This document shows positions 26,726 to 36,114 of a DNA stretch of 47,828 nucleotides, piece by piece. Both the position numbers and the translations under genes were made by a program. This DNA is from Rhodospirillaceae bacterium. GTDB lineage: Bacteria; Pseudomonadota; Alphaproteobacteria; Rhodospirillales; Casp-alpha2. The DNA lies in NCBI GenBank assembly GCA_002686255.1, contig NZAZ01000080.1, forward strand, positions 1 to 47,828, in the 5' to 3' direction. The notes beneath the pieces were generated by a model, which was given only the letters and a program-made list of their open reading frames with translations, did not search any database and had not been told where the DNA came from. Every line of letters starts with the position of its first letter. The stretch's first letter is position 1.

Positions 26726-27184
26726 TCAGCGATCGGATTCGTCCACCAGTTCCAGCATTTCAACCGCCAGGTTGATGATGCGCTCGGTTTCCGGCCACAG
26801 GCCGAGGCCGGGAATGTCCTCGACCGGTATCCAGGCGGCCTCGTCGGCGTCGCCGCCGGGGCTGGGTTCGGTCTCGGCCCGCGGGGGGATCCGCGCCAAA
26901 ACCTCGACCAGGGTATAGTGGTACCGGACCTTGCCGGCATCGTCCCGGCTGATTGAATCGACGACGTCGACCAGGCCAAGAATGTCGATGGTCAGGCCGG
27001 TTTCCTCCATGACCTCGCGCCGCGCCGCCTCGGATACGGTTTCGCCGAGTTCCTGGGCCCCACCGGGCAGGCTCCATTGGCCTTTCCGGGGCGGCTTGGC
27101 GCGCTTGATCATCAGCACTCCGCGGGGGCCCAACACCACCACGCCGATGCCGACAAGAGGCCGTTCGGGATATTCCCTGGTCAT
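26726..27184 (-). CDS. Nudix hydrolase
   Basis: The 152-residue protein carries a full Nudix box, GGAQELGETVSEAARREVMEETGL, in the pattern Gx5Ex7REUxEExGU at about residues 41-63. Residues before it, VVVLGPRGVLMIKRAKPPRKGQWSLPGG when read in parts, resemble ADP-ribose or NTP-cleaving members. The C-terminal half WIPVEDIPGLGLWPET is typical of ADP-ribose pyrophosphatase-like proteins. The substrate is not certain. It is convergent with the secretion operon, 38 bases away, and divergent from the decayed cNMP-binding frame. Confidence 0.88.
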   Translation of the reverse strand: MTREYPERPLVGIGVVVLGPRGVLMIKRAKPPRKGQWSLPGGAQELGETVSEAARREVMEETGLTIDILGLVDVVDSISRDDAGKVRYHYTLVEVLARIPPRAETEPSPGGDADEAAWIPVEDIPGLGLWPETERIINLAVEMLELVDESDR

Positions 27185-27227
27185 TTTAAAAATGGCTCCG
27201 ATTACAGTGATATAAGGCTGGAATTAA

Positions 27228-27257
27228 TTGATCCTGATGGATGGTTTTTTCTATATT
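27228..27257 (+). promoter_or_regulatory. sigma-70-like promoter before the cNMP remnant
   Basis: TTGATC (27228-27233) and TATATT (27252-27257) are separated by 18 bases in AT-rich DNA. It points to the remnant at 27320 and, beyond it, to the DUF502 gene, which may now use this promoter. Confidence 0.45.
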
Positions 27258-27319
27258 TCCAGGTACTATGACGAAAGAACAAAATCAAACGTCGCGACCG
27301 ACCAACAAAGGACGGGGGA

Positions 27320-27550
27320 ATGTCCGAAAGCATACTTCAGCGGCGGACCTTGCAGGCCGGGGACCGGATTTTCAAGATCATCGACGGGGTCGAAACGGTA
27401 CTGGGAAAGGTCGGCCAGGGCGGCATCTTCGGCGAGATGGCGGCGATCGATTGCAAGCCCCATCGACCCGCTCCTGAAAGAGTGAATTGCCTTAACGGCG
27501 AAGCTGGACAATCCTTAGGCCATGAGCACCGAAAAACCCGCGCCGGATAA
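27320..27550 (+). pseudogene. decayed cyclic-nucleotide-binding domain gene
   Basis: The frame starts well, with ACGGGGGA before the ATG, and reads MSESILQRRTLQAGDRIFK, the usual opening of a small cNMP-binding-domain protein. An internal deletion then joins this to DGVETVLGKVGQGGIFGEMA, the phosphate-binding cassette region with its GEMA motif, followed by AIDCKP. After that the sequence loses all resemblance and runs out of frame into the DUF502 start. About half the domain and the rest of the protein are missing. The promoter is still visible. Confidence 0.6.
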
Positions 27551-28349
27551 CGATCCCCAGAACGTCGACGATCGGGCCAGGAAACCTGTCCTCGGCTTCG
27601 GCCAACGGATGCGCGCCTATTTACTCGCCGGCATCCTGGTGGTGGCGCCCATTTCCATCACGTTTTACCTGGCCTGGCTGTTCATCGGTTTCGTCGACAG
27701 CAAGATAACGCCGCTGATCCCGGTGAAATACAACCCGGAAACCTACCTACCGTTCGCGCTCCCCGGGCTCGGTCTGGCAATCCTGGTCCTGGCGCTGATC
27801 CTGACGGGGGCACTGACGGCGGGTTTCATGGGCCGGCTGTGGAAGCGTTTCTCCGAGGACATGCTGGCCCGCATGCCGGTGATCCGGAACATCTATTCGG
27901 CCCTCAAGCAAATTATCGAAACCGTCTTAGCCGACCATTCGGCGGCGTTCCGCGAGGCGGTGCTGGTCGAATACCCCCGGCGCGGCATTTGGGCCATCGC
28001 CTTCATCACCGGGCGCACCGAAGGCGAGGTGCAGAACACCACCGAGGAAGAGTGCATCAACATCTTCCTGCCGACGACCCCCAACCCGACGTCCGGTTTT
28101 TTGCTGTTCGTGCCGAAAAAGGACCTGATCCCGCTTTCCATGACCGTCGAGGAAGCGATCAAGATGGTGATCTCGGGCGGCATTATCACGCCGCCGGACC
28201 GCCGCCCGCCGAAAGAACGCAATGTGCCGCTGACCGCCGCCCATACCTACGAGGAAGTGGATATCATCCGCGAGAAGGACCGCGCCCCGGTGCTGGCGCC
28301 CAAGGGGTCGCGCCCCGGCGAGAAGAAAAAGACGCGGACCACCGGTTGA
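27522..28349 (+). CDS. DUF502 family inner-membrane protein
   Basis: The 275-residue protein has two strong transmembrane segments, AYLLAGILVVAPISITFYLAW taken in two parts near residues 32-53 and LGLAILVLALILTGALTAGF near 84-104. A conserved soluble domain follows with RMPVIRNIYSALKQI, TTPNPTSGFLLFVP and MTVEEAIKMVISGGI, the core DUF502 motifs. The tail is basic. Its function is unknown. In alphaproteobacteria it commonly lies next to recG, as here (convergent, 21 bases apart). The 5' end overlaps the cNMP remnant. Confidence 0.88.
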   Translation: MSTEKPAPDNDPQNVDDRARKPVLGFGQRMRAYLLAGILVVAPISITFYLAWLFIGFVDSKITPLIPVKYNPETYLPFALPGLGLAILVLALILTGALTAGFMGRLWKRFSEDMLARMPVIRNIYSALKQIIETVLADHSAAFREAVLVEYPRRGIWAIAFITGRTEGEVQNTTEEECINIFLPTTPNPTSGFLLFVPKKDLIPLSMTVEEAIKMVISGGIITPPDRRPPKERNVPLTAAHTYEEVDIIREKDRAPVLAPKGSRPGEKKKTRTTG

Positions 28350-28370
28350 CGACCCCCCGTCACACCCTCG

Positions 28371-30452
28371 TCACCCCGAGCGCAGGTTCCTGACCGCGGC
28401 CTCCCTTTCGAACAAATACAACAAAACCCGGAGCGCCCGGCCGCGCTCGGTTTCCAGTTCCGGGTCGCGGTCGAGAATGAGCGCCGCGTCGTCCCGGGCC
28501 GCCGCCAGCAGCTCGCCGTGGACGGTCAGGTCGGCGATGCGGAATTCCGGCAGGCCGCTTTGCCGGGTGCCCAGCAGTTCGCCGGCGCCGCGCAGTTTCA
28601 GGTCTTCCTCGGCGATCCTAAAGCCGTCGTCGGTTTCGCGCATGATCTCGAGCCGCGCCTTGGCCGGCGCCGTCAGGGGCGGGGCGTACAGCAACAGGCA
28701 GGTGGACGGCTTGTCGGCCCTGCCGATGCGGCCGCGAAGCTGATGCAACTGCGCCAACCCGAAGCGCTCGGCGTGTTCGATCACCATGACCGTCGCGTCC
28801 GGCACGTCGACGCCGACCTCGATGACGGTGGTGGCGACGAGGACCTTGGTTTCAGCGGCGGCGAAGGCGGCCATGGCGGCGTCTTTCTCCTTGCCCTTCA
28901 TGCGCCCGTGCACCAGCCCCACCCGGCCGCCGAACAGACCCTTCAGGTGCGCGTGGCGGTCCTCGGCGGCGGCGACGTCGAGGACTTCCGATTCCTCGAC
29001 CAGCGGACACACCCAGTAGACGCCGGCGCCGGCGTCGAGGGACCGCTTCAACCCCCGCGTCACCTCGTCCAGGCGCTTGATGGGCATGACCCGGGTATCC
29101 ACCGGCAGCCGCCCGGCCGGCTTGTCGGGCAGGCGTGAAACGTCCATGTCGCCGTAGGCCGTCAGCATCAGCGTCCTCGGGATCGGCGTCGCGGTCATCA
29201 CCAGGATGTCCACGGCCCGGCCCTTGGCCGCCAGGGTCAGGCGCTGATGGACGCCGAAACGGTGCTGTTCGTCGATCACCGCCATGGCCAACGCCTTGAA
29301 TGCGACGTCGTCTTGAAAAAGCGCGTGGGTGCCGACGGCCAGCGCCGTCTCGCCCGAGGAAAGCTTTTCGAGGACCATTTCCCGGGCCTTGCCTTTCTCG
29401 CGCCCGGTCAGCAGCACGACCTCGATGCCGGCGGCCCGGGCCAGGGGTTCGATGGTCGCCAGATGCTGGCGGGCGAGGATTTCCGTCGGCGCCATCAACG
29501 CCGCCTGCTCGCCGGCCTCGACGGCGCTCAGCATCGCCAATAGCGCGACCACGGTCTTGCCGCTGCCGACGTCGCCCTGCAGCAGCCTCAGCATGCGTAC
29601 CGGGGCCGCCATGTCGGCGGCGATTTCCACCAGCGCCTGCTCTTGCGACGGCGTCAGGCGAAACGGCAACGCCGCCGTCACCTTGGCCCTGAGGCGGCCG
29701 TCGCCTTCGATGGCGCGGCCCTTGACCCGGCGCATGGCGAGCCGGACCAGGGCCAGGGCCAACTGGTTGGACAGCAGTTCGTCGTAGGCAAGCCGTTGGC
29801 GGGCCGGTGTCATGACGTCCAGCGCCGCTTCGTCCTCGGGTCCGTGGGCGCAGACAAGCGCGTCCCGCCAACCTTTCCATTTCCGCTTTGCCAGATAGGC
29901 GGCGTCGATCCATTCCGGCAGCTCCGGCAGTCCCTCCAGCGTCGCGCGGACGGCCTTGCCCAGAACCTTGAGCGTCAACCCCGTGGTCAGCGGATAGACC
30001 GGCTCGACGGCCTTGAGGCGGGCGATCTCGTCCGCCGTGCCGATGTGGTCGGGGTGGGTGATCTGGATTTCCTTGGCGAAGGTTTCGACCCTGCCGCTGA
30101 CCACCCGGACCTCGCCCTCGGGCAGGGTTTTCCTGAGATAATCCTCGTGGGCGTGGAAGAACACCAGGGCGATGGTGCCGGTGTCGTCGGAGCAGTAGAC
30201 CTTGTAGGGAAGCCGCTTGTTGGGCGGTTTTTTGTGGCGGTCCACGGTCAACGTCATGGTGGCGACGGCGCCGGGCTGGGCGTCCTTGACCTTGGGCGCG
30301 TAACGGCGGTCGATGATGGCCGACGGCAGGTGCCAGCAGAGGTCGACCACGTTGGGCCCGGCGGCCTTTTCCACCAGCTTCGAAATCCTGGGCCCGACGC
30401 CGGGCAGCGTCGTCACCGGCTTGAACAGGGAGAATAGGGCTTCGGGGCGCAT
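28371..30452 (-). CDS. recG: ATP-dependent DNA helicase RecG
   Basis: RecG remodels stalled replication forks and Holliday junctions. The 693-residue protein has an N-terminal wedge/OB domain (to about residue 250) and two helicase domains. Walker A is LLQGDVGSGKT, motif II is IDEQHRFGVHQR, motif III TATPIPRT, and motif VI QLRGRIGRADKPS. RGAGELLGTRQSGLPEFR is the RecG C-terminal signature. Length is normal. It is divergent from sdhE, whose start lies 58 bases away. Confidence 0.96.
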   Translation of the reverse strand: MRPEALFSLFKPVTTLPGVGPRISKLVEKAAGPNVVDLCWHLPSAIIDRRYAPKVKDAQPGAVATMTLTVDRHKKPPNKRLPYKVYCSDDTGTIALVFFHAHEDYLRKTLPEGEVRVVSGRVETFAKEIQITHPDHIGTADEIARLKAVEPVYPLTTGLTLKVLGKAVRATLEGLPELPEWIDAAYLAKRKWKGWRDALVCAHGPEDEAALDVMTPARQRLAYDELLSNQLALALVRLAMRRVKGRAIEGDGRLRAKVTAALPFRLTPSQEQALVEIAADMAAPVRMLRLLQGDVGSGKTVVALLAMLSAVEAGEQAALMAPTEILARQHLATIEPLARAAGIEVVLLTGREKGKAREMVLEKLSSGETALAVGTHALFQDDVAFKALAMAVIDEQHRFGVHQRLTLAAKGRAVDILVMTATPIPRTLMLTAYGDMDVSRLPDKPAGRLPVDTRVMPIKRLDEVTRGLKRSLDAGAGVYWVCPLVEESEVLDVAAAEDRHAHLKGLFGGRVGLVHGRMKGKEKDAAMAAFAAAETKVLVATTVIEVGVDVPDATVMVIEHAERFGLAQLHQLRGRIGRADKPSTCLLLYAPPLTAPAKARLEIMRETDDGFRIAEEDLKLRGAGELLGTRQSGLPEFRIADLTVHGELLAAARDDAALILDRDPELETERGRALRVLLYLFEREAAVRNLRSG

Positions 30453-30510
30453 GGCGGTGGCATCCTGGTTGGTAGTTCTTTATATCCTAGTGGATAAATC
30501 CGGAGCGTCC

Positions 30511-30762
30511 ATGGACCCGCGCCGAAAACGATTACTGTACCGTTGCCAGCACTGCGGCATGAAGGAAAACGACATCCTTCTCGGCCGTTTCGCCGGCGCC
30601 CACATCGGCGACCTCGGCGAACAACAGTTGGACCAACTGGAAGCCTTGCTGCAACAGGGCGACAACGACCTTTACAACTGGATTACCGGCAAGGCGCCGG
30701 TGCCGGCGGCCCACGACCTTGACCTGATGGCGTGGCTGAAAAAGTTCAACAACACCCATTAA
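30511..30762 (+). CDS. sdhE: FAD assembly factor SdhE, altered RGxxE motif
   Basis: SdhE helps attach FAD to succinate dehydrogenase. The 83-residue protein begins MDPRRKRLLYRC and has the family segment ENDILLGRFA, LDQLEALLQQGDNDLYNWITG. The RGxxE motif needed for flavinylation in other bacteria reads CGMKE here, so the Arg is Cys. With the Cys three residues earlier this forms CQHC. I chose ATG 30511 as the only start that gives the normal length. The recG-sdhE-mfd arrangement is common in alphaproteobacteria. The gene ends 13 bases before mfd and is probably co-transcribed with it. Confidence 0.88.
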   Translation: MDPRRKRLLYRCQHCGMKENDILLGRFAGAHIGDLGEQQLDQLEALLQQGDNDLYNWITGKAPVPAAHDLDLMAWLKKFNNTH

Positions 30763-30775
30763 AAACGCCCATTAA

Positions 30776-33700
30776 ATGCCCGTGGACACCCCGAAGGAAA
30801 CCGTCAAACGCTTATCCCAGGCAGGCGGCCGGCTTTTGGTCGGCGGCGTGCCGGAAGGCTTCGACGCCCTTTTGCTGGCGGCGTTGGCTACCGAAGGCGG
30901 CGACGTTCTCATGGTTTCCCGCGACGACGTCTCCATGGCCAGAAAGGCCGAGGCCCTGTCGTTTTTCGCTCCCGGCCTGGAAAAGCTTGAATTTCCGGCC
31001 TGGGACTGCCTGCCCTACGACCGGGTGTCGCCGAGGCCGGAACTGGTCAGCCGCCGCATCGACACCCTGACGAGGATTCTGCGGCCGCCTGAAAAGGGGA
31101 AGGGCAGGGTGATTCTGACTACGGTGTCGGCGTTGTTGCAGCGGGTGCCGCCCAAGGACGCCTTCGCCGACGTGGTCATGACCCTGAAGGCCGGGCAGCG
31201 CCTGGACCCGGCGGCCTTAAGCGGTTTTCTTTCGACCCACGGCTATGTCCGCGCCGACACGGTGATGGAGCCCGGCGAATACGCGCGGCGCGGCGGCATC
31301 GTCGATGTCTTTCCGGCCGGCGCCGCCGAGCCTTTGCGGCTCGATTTCTTCGGCGACGAACTGGAGGCCCTGCGCGCCTTCGACGCCGCCACCCAACGCA
31401 CAACCGTAAAGCTGAAAACGGCGGAACTGAAGCCGGTCAGCGAGGTAATGCTCGACGACGGCGCCATTTCGCGGTTCCGTTCCGGTTACCGGGTGCTGTT
31501 CGCCAAGGCCGGCGACGACGATCCGCTTTACGGCGCCGTCTCCGCCGGCCACCGCCACATCGGCATGGAACACTGGCTGCCGCTGTTTCACGAAAAGCTG
31601 GAAACGCTTCTGGATTACGCCCCCGAAGCCCGGATTGTCCTCGACCATCAGGCCGAGGAGGCCCGCGACGCCCGCCTCGACTTGATCACCGAATATTACA
31701 CCGCAAGGCGGGGCTTCATGGACGCCAAGCCGAAAACCGGCCTCGGCCCGGCGGGGACGCCTTATCATCCGGTGCCGCCGGAGGCGTTGTTTCTCGACGC
31801 CAAGGATTGGGATTGCCTGTTGGCGGGCCGCGCCGTGGCTGGATTGTCGCCCTTTGCCGTGGCCGACGATGGCCCCGGCTCCCCCGTCTCCCTCGGCGCC
31901 ATCGACGCCGGGGCCCGGGCCGGACACGACTTCGCCGACGTCCGCGTGCAGCCCGGCGCCAACGTCTTCGACGCCCTTCGCGACCATGTCCGCGAACAGC
32001 AGGCCGAAGGCCGCCGCGTCGTCATCACCGCCTTTACCCAGGGCTCGATGGACCGGTTGGCCTCGCTGCTGGACGAACACGGACTTTCGGACCTGAAGCC
32101 GGTCGAAAAGTGGGAGGACGCGGCTGCCCTGGACACGAAGCAGGCGGGATTGGCGGTGGTCGGGCTGGAGCGCGGGTTCGTCGCCACCATTGAGTCCGGG
32201 GGGCTGGCGGTAATTACCGAACCCGACATCCTGGGCGACCGCATGAGCCGCCCGTCCCGGCCCCGGGTCAGGCCCGAGAACTTCATCGCCGAGGCATCGG
32301 TGCTCGGCTCCGGCGACCTGGTGGTCCACATGGACCACGGCATCGGCCGTTTCGACGGGCTCGACACCATCAAGGTCGGCGGCGCGCCCCACGATTGCCT
32401 GCGGCTTCTTTACGACGGCGGCGACAAGCTGTTCCTTCCGGTCGAGAACATCGAGGTTATTTCGCGCTACGGCTCAGAGGAAGCCGGCGCGCAGCTCGAC
32501 CGGCTCGGCGGCGCCGCCTGGCAGGCCCGCAAGGCGCGGTTGAAGGAGCGCATCCGCGACATGGCCGACGAGCTGATCCGTGTCGCCGCGGCCCGGGAGT
32601 TGAAAACCGGCGTCCGTATTGCCGCCGAAGAGGGGATTTACGGCGAGTTCTCGGCCCGTTTCCCCTTTACCGAGACCGAGGACCAGGCCAAGGCCATCGA
32701 CGACACCATGGCCGACTTGGGCGGCGCAAGGCCCATGGACCGGCTGATTTGCGGCGACGTCGGTTTCGGCAAGACCGAAGTCGCCCTTCGCGCCGCTTTC
32801 GCGACGGCGTTGGACGGCCTCCAGGTGGCGGTGGTGGTGCCGACGACGTTGCTGTGCCGGCAGCATTTCCAGACCTTCGGCGACCGGTTCCGGGGCCTGC
32901 CCATGCGGATCGAGCAGATCTCGCGGCTGGTGACGGCGAAGCGGGTCCGCGAGGTCAAGGCGGGTCTCGCCGATGGCACCGTGGACATCGTCATCGGCAC
33001 CCATGCGCTGTTGGCCAAGGATGTTGAATTCCGGGACCTGGGGCTCTTGGTCATCGACGAGGAACAGCATTTCGGCGTTTCCCACAAGGAGAAGCTTAAG
33101 AAACTGAAGGCCGACGTCCACGTGCTGACCCTGACGGCGACGCCGATCCCGAGGACTTTGCAACTGGCGCTGACGGGGCTTCGCGAAATGAGCCTGATCG
33201 CGACGCCGCCGGTGGACCGGCTGGCGGTGCGCACCTTCATTCTGCCCTATGACCCGGTGATCGTCCGCGAGGCGATCCTGCGCGAGAAATACCGCGGCGG
33301 TCAGACGTTTTACGTCGGCCCCCGCATCAGCGACCTGGACCGGGTGGTGGCGGCGTTGGGGGATTTGGTGCCCGAGGTCACGGTTGCCGCCGCCCACGGG
33401 CGCTTAGGCGCCAGGGATCTGGAATCGACAATGACCGGGTTTTACGACGGCGCCTTCGACGTGCTTGTTTCGACCAACATCATCGAATCCGGGCTCGACC
33501 TGCCGGCGGTCAACACCATCGTCATCCACCGCGCCGACATGTTCGGCTTGGCGCAGCTCTATCAGCTACGCGGCCGGGTCGGACGGTCCAAGGTCCGGGC
33601 CTATGCCTATCTGACCCTGCCGCCGGGCCGCATGCTTTCGCCGGCGGCGAAAAAGCGGCTCGAGGTCATGCAGACCCTGGATACCCTGGGCGCCGGGTTT

Positions 33701-34354
33701 TCACTGGCCAGCCATGATCTCGACATCCGCGGCGCCGGCAACCTTTTGGGGGCCGAACAGTCGGGCCATATCCGCGAGGTCGGCATCGAGCTTTACCAGC
33801 AAATGCTGGAAGAAGCGGTGGCCGAGGCGCGGGGGCTGGCCCAGGGACAGAATGGGGGCCGCAAGGCCGACGACGACTGGAGCCCCGCCATCGCCGTCGG
33901 CATGCCGGTGATGATCCCGGATTCCTACGTCGGCGATCTGACCGTCCGCATGGGGCTTTACCGGCGCTTGGCCTGGCTGTCGGAACGCGACGAAATAGAC
34001 GCCTTCGCCGCCGAATTGATCGACCGCTTCGGGCCGCTGCCGGACGAGGTGGAGAACCTGTTGCAGGTCGTGGCGTTGAAGAAGCAATGCCGCGAGGCCG
34101 GGGTCGAAAAAGTCGATGCCGGGGTCAGGGGCGCGGTGGTGTCGTTCCGCAAGGACCATTTCGCCAACCCGGCGGGGCTGGTGGCGTGGATCACCGGCCA
34201 CGGGGAGACGGTGAAGCTGCGCCCCGACCACACCCTCGTCCTCATGCGCGGTTGGGAAGCGCCCGCCGAACGGATGGAAGGGGTCCGCTATCTGGTCGGG
34301 GAGCTGGCGCGCATCGCCGGCGAAGGGGAGGGGCAGGGCGAGGGCGACCCATAA
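30776..34354 (+). CDS. mfd: transcription-repair coupling factor Mfd
   Basis: Mfd removes RNA polymerase stalled at DNA damage and recruits UvrA. The 1192-residue protein has the UvrB-like N-terminal modules (FPAWDCLPYDRVSPRPEL, VMEPGEYARRGGIVDVFP). The RNA polymerase-interaction domain includes VVHMDHGIGRFDGLD. The helicase core has CGDVGFGKTEVALRAAF, IDEEQHFGV, TATPIPRTLQ and QLRGRVGRSKVRAYAY. The TRG translocation segment and a C-terminal domain with GPLPDEVENL follow. It is slightly longer than the E. coli protein. The start is 13 bases after sdhE, with no strong ribosome site, suggesting coupling. Confidence 0.96.
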   Translation: MPVDTPKETVKRLSQAGGRLLVGGVPEGFDALLLAALATEGGDVLMVSRDDVSMARKAEALSFFAPGLEKLEFPAWDCLPYDRVSPRPELVSRRIDTLTRILRPPEKGKGRVILTTVSALLQRVPPKDAFADVVMTLKAGQRLDPAALSGFLSTHGYVRADTVMEPGEYARRGGIVDVFPAGAAEPLRLDFFGDELEALRAFDAATQRTTVKLKTAELKPVSEVMLDDGAISRFRSGYRVLFAKAGDDDPLYGAVSAGHRHIGMEHWLPLFHEKLETLLDYAPEARIVLDHQAEEARDARLDLITEYYTARRGFMDAKPKTGLGPAGTPYHPVPPEALFLDAKDWDCLLAGRAVAGLSPFAVADDGPGSPVSLGAIDAGARAGHDFADVRVQPGANVFDALRDHVREQQAEGRRVVITAFTQGSMDRLASLLDEHGLSDLKPVEKWEDAAALDTKQAGLAVVGLERGFVATIESGGLAVITEPDILGDRMSRPSRPRVRPENFIAEASVLGSGDLVVHMDHGIGRFDGLDTIKVGGAPHDCLRLLYDGGDKLFLPVENIEVISRYGSEEAGAQLDRLGGAAWQARKARLKERIRDMADELIRVAAARELKTGVRIAAEEGIYGEFSARFPFTETEDQAKAIDDTMADLGGARPMDRLICGDVGFGKTEVALRAAFATALDGLQVAVVVPTTLLCRQHFQTFGDRFRGLPMRIEQISRLVTAKRVREVKAGLADGTVDIVIGTHALLAKDVEFRDLGLLVIDEEQHFGVSHKEKLKKLKADVHVLTLTATPIPRTLQLALTGLREMSLIATPPVDRLAVRTFILPYDPVIVREAILREKYRGGQTFYVGPRISDLDRVVAALGDLVPEVTVAAAHGRLGARDLESTMTGFYDGAFDVLVSTNIIESGLDLPAVNTIVIHRADMFGLAQLYQLRGRVGRSKVRAYAYLTLPPGRMLSPAAKKRLEVMQTLDTLGAGFSLASHDLDIRGAGNLLGAEQSGHIREVGIELYQQMLEEAVAEARGLAQGQNGGRKADDDWSPAIAVGMPVMIPDSYVGDLTVRMGLYRRLAWLSERDEIDAFAAELIDRFGPLPDEVENLLQVVALKKQCREAGVEKVDAGVRGAVVSFRKDHFANPAGLVAWITGHGETVKLRPDHTLVLMRGWEAPAERMEGVRYLVGELARIAGEGEGQGEGDP

Positions 34355-34380
34355 GGGAAACCCCTGACAGTCGCCGGCGC

Positions 34381-34908
34381 CTAATGGACCAGGGTTTTAT
34401 CTTCGGGCGCGGCGAGGCTGGCGGCATCACCGACGGTCAGGCCCAAATCCCATCCTGCCTTCATGGTGGTTTCGATCAACAGCCTGCACAGCACATGCAG
34501 CAGGTTCTTGTTGAAGGCCAGCTTGATTTCCGAGCCCGTCTGGGTCTTCAGCAACAGCTGCGTCGGGCCGCCGTTTCCCGGTTCCACGGAACCGCCGACC
34601 ACCAACAGCGGGTCCGAGCCGGGAGTCAAGTTTTTATAACCTTTTTCGTGCTTGCGTGAGAAATCGGCGTCGCTGACGGCTTTCTGGTGCTCCATGGCCA
34701 TGACCGCCTTCTTGACCTTGGGCATGAGGTCGCGTTTCAGGTCGGGCTGTTTTTCCAAAACCTTGATCAGCGCCGCCCACAGCACGCGCACGAAGCGGCG
34801 GGTCAGCATAAGCTGATATTCCTTATTGTCCGCGGTCCCGACGCGAAGCAACAGCCGGTCCTGTTCGGCCGAGTAGCTCATGGTGATTTGATGCAACGCG
34901 CTCGTCAT
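34381..34908 (-). CDS. conserved protein of unknown function
   Basis: The 175-residue protein has no signal or membrane segment. Two similar halves stand out: EQDRLLLRVGTADNKEYQLMLTRRFVRVLW, here cited in parts, and TQLLLKTQTGSEIKLAFNKNLLHVLCRLL. Both are a beta hairpin followed by a helix, hinting at an internal duplication. In between is a charged linker rich in Lys. I do not recognise a family beyond an impression of similar alphaproteobacterial proteins. It converges on mfd, 26 bases apart. Its expected product is cytoplasmic. Confidence 0.7.
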   Translation of the reverse strand: MTSALHQITMSYSAEQDRLLLRVGTADNKEYQLMLTRRFVRVLWAALIKVLEKQPDLKRDLMPKVKKAVMAMEHQKAVSDADFSRKHEKGYKNLTPGSDPLLVVGGSVEPGNGGPTQLLLKTQTGSEIKLAFNKNLLHVLCRLLIETTMKAGWDLGLTVGDAASLAAPEDKTLVH

Positions 34909-35007
34909 GATCGGGTCCTTGAGGTTTTAGGCCGATTTTCAGGACTCCAGACCATAGCCCATATGCGCCCGGGTCGAAAGGCCGGCCTGGCGCCGAAACA
35001 CCGAGCT

Positions 35008-35646
35008 TCAGGCCGCGTCTTCGGTGGCCAGCGCGGCGTCCAGCATGCGGGCCAGAACCTGCGGCTCCTGGGCGCCGGAGATGACGAATTTGCCGTTGAA
35101 GGCGAACGACGGCACGCCGTTGATGCCGAGACGGTGAGCACGGACGTTTTCATCATGGATTGTGCTAACGTCGGCGTCGGTATCCAGGTAGGCCTCGACT
35201 TCCCGGGCGTCGAGCCCGTTGGCGGCGCCGATTTCGGTGAGGACGCGAAGGTCCCCGATATCGCGGCCGTTGATGAAGAATTCAACGAACAGCGCCTCGG
35301 CCACCTCGTCGGCGAGCCCGCGCTTGTGAGCGAAGCGAACAAGGCGGTGGGAATCGACCGAATTGGGCGTCTTGCCGATGCGGTCGAAGGCGAAATCGAT
35401 CTCCACCGACTGGCCGGCCTCGCCGATGGCGCCGTAGATGCGGCTGACCCGGGATTCGCTGCCGAACTTCTTGACCAGATACGCGGTGCGGTCGATGCCT
35501 TCCGGCGGCATTTCCGGATTCAGCAAAAACGGCCGCCAGTTGGGTTTGACCCTGATTTGCGGGCGCATGGACAGGGCCATTTCCAGCCGCCTTTTGCCGA
35601 TATAGCACCAGGGGCAGACGGTATCGAAGATGATGTCGATTTCCAT
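35008..35646 (-). CDS. DsbA-family oxidoreductase, FrnE-like
   Basis: The 212-residue protein has a thioredoxin fold with an inserted helical domain. The active-site motif is CPWC in IDIIFDTVCPWCYIGKRRLE at residues 10-13. The cis-Pro loop is INGVPSFAFNGKFVISGAQ, and RPFLLNPEMPPEG matches FrnE/2-hydroxychromene-2-carboxylate isomerase relatives. There is no signal peptide, so it acts in the cytoplasm, probably in polyketide-type isomerisation or disulfide stress handling. It is followed on the same strand by the 175-residue unknown after about 100 bases. Confidence 0.86.
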   Translation of the reverse strand: MEIDIIFDTVCPWCYIGKRRLEMALSMRPQIRVKPNWRPFLLNPEMPPEGIDRTAYLVKKFGSESRVSRIYGAIGEAGQSVEIDFAFDRIGKTPNSVDSHRLVRFAHKRGLADEVAEALFVEFFINGRDIGDLRVLTEIGAANGLDAREVEAYLDTDADVSTIHDENVRAHRLGINGVPSFAFNGKFVISGAQEPQVLARMLDAALATEDAA

Positions 35647-36114
35647 TCGATCGCGGTTCCGTAACGGTGGCGGAATAACCTAACGGGTGTATGAAAATGT
35701 AGCCGTTTCCTGTCCCCGCACCAAGAAGGAAGAGAACCCTGAAAACCCCGCCGATCGTGATTTTCGCCGCCATCCTGGCATCGCGGGCAAGATCATATGA
35801 AAGCCAGCTAACATTTTTCACATCAACCGTGATACAGGCCACTAGTCTTTCGCAAACCGTCTCCTCCCGACCCTGTCGTTCCGCCATAAGCGGCCGTGTT
35901 TCAAAATGAGGCCCCCTGTTGTTGTCAACGATTTGAGATTTAATTGAAATTTCGCTATGACAGAAGAAGAACATCGGGGTTTGGTGACTGATATTCTGCG
36001 TCACCGGGGAGGGGGGAGCGGTTTTTCACCCGGACTGCGGCAGCATGTCTTTGACCGCCCTGGAGGCCCCCAAACACCACGATCATAATGACAGAGGGTC
36101 GAGAAAGCCGCGGA
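35647..36114. other. gene-poor gap between frnE-like gene and sugar cassette
   Basis: No convincing gene is seen in this stretch of about 470 bases. The part 35760-35960 is AT-richer and includes ATTTAATTGAAATTT, a likely regulatory region. An open frame of 43 codons at 35957-36088 begins MTEEEHRGLVTDILRHR but has no ribosome binding site and Gly/Pro-rich, low-quality coding, so I leave it uncalled. The gap marks the left border of the surface-sugar region. Confidence 0.5.

Noticed and set aside
35957..36088. 43-codon frame in the gap before the sugar cassette
   Set aside because: It has no ribosome binding site and the second half is Gly/Pro/Arg-rich noise; not supported as a gene.
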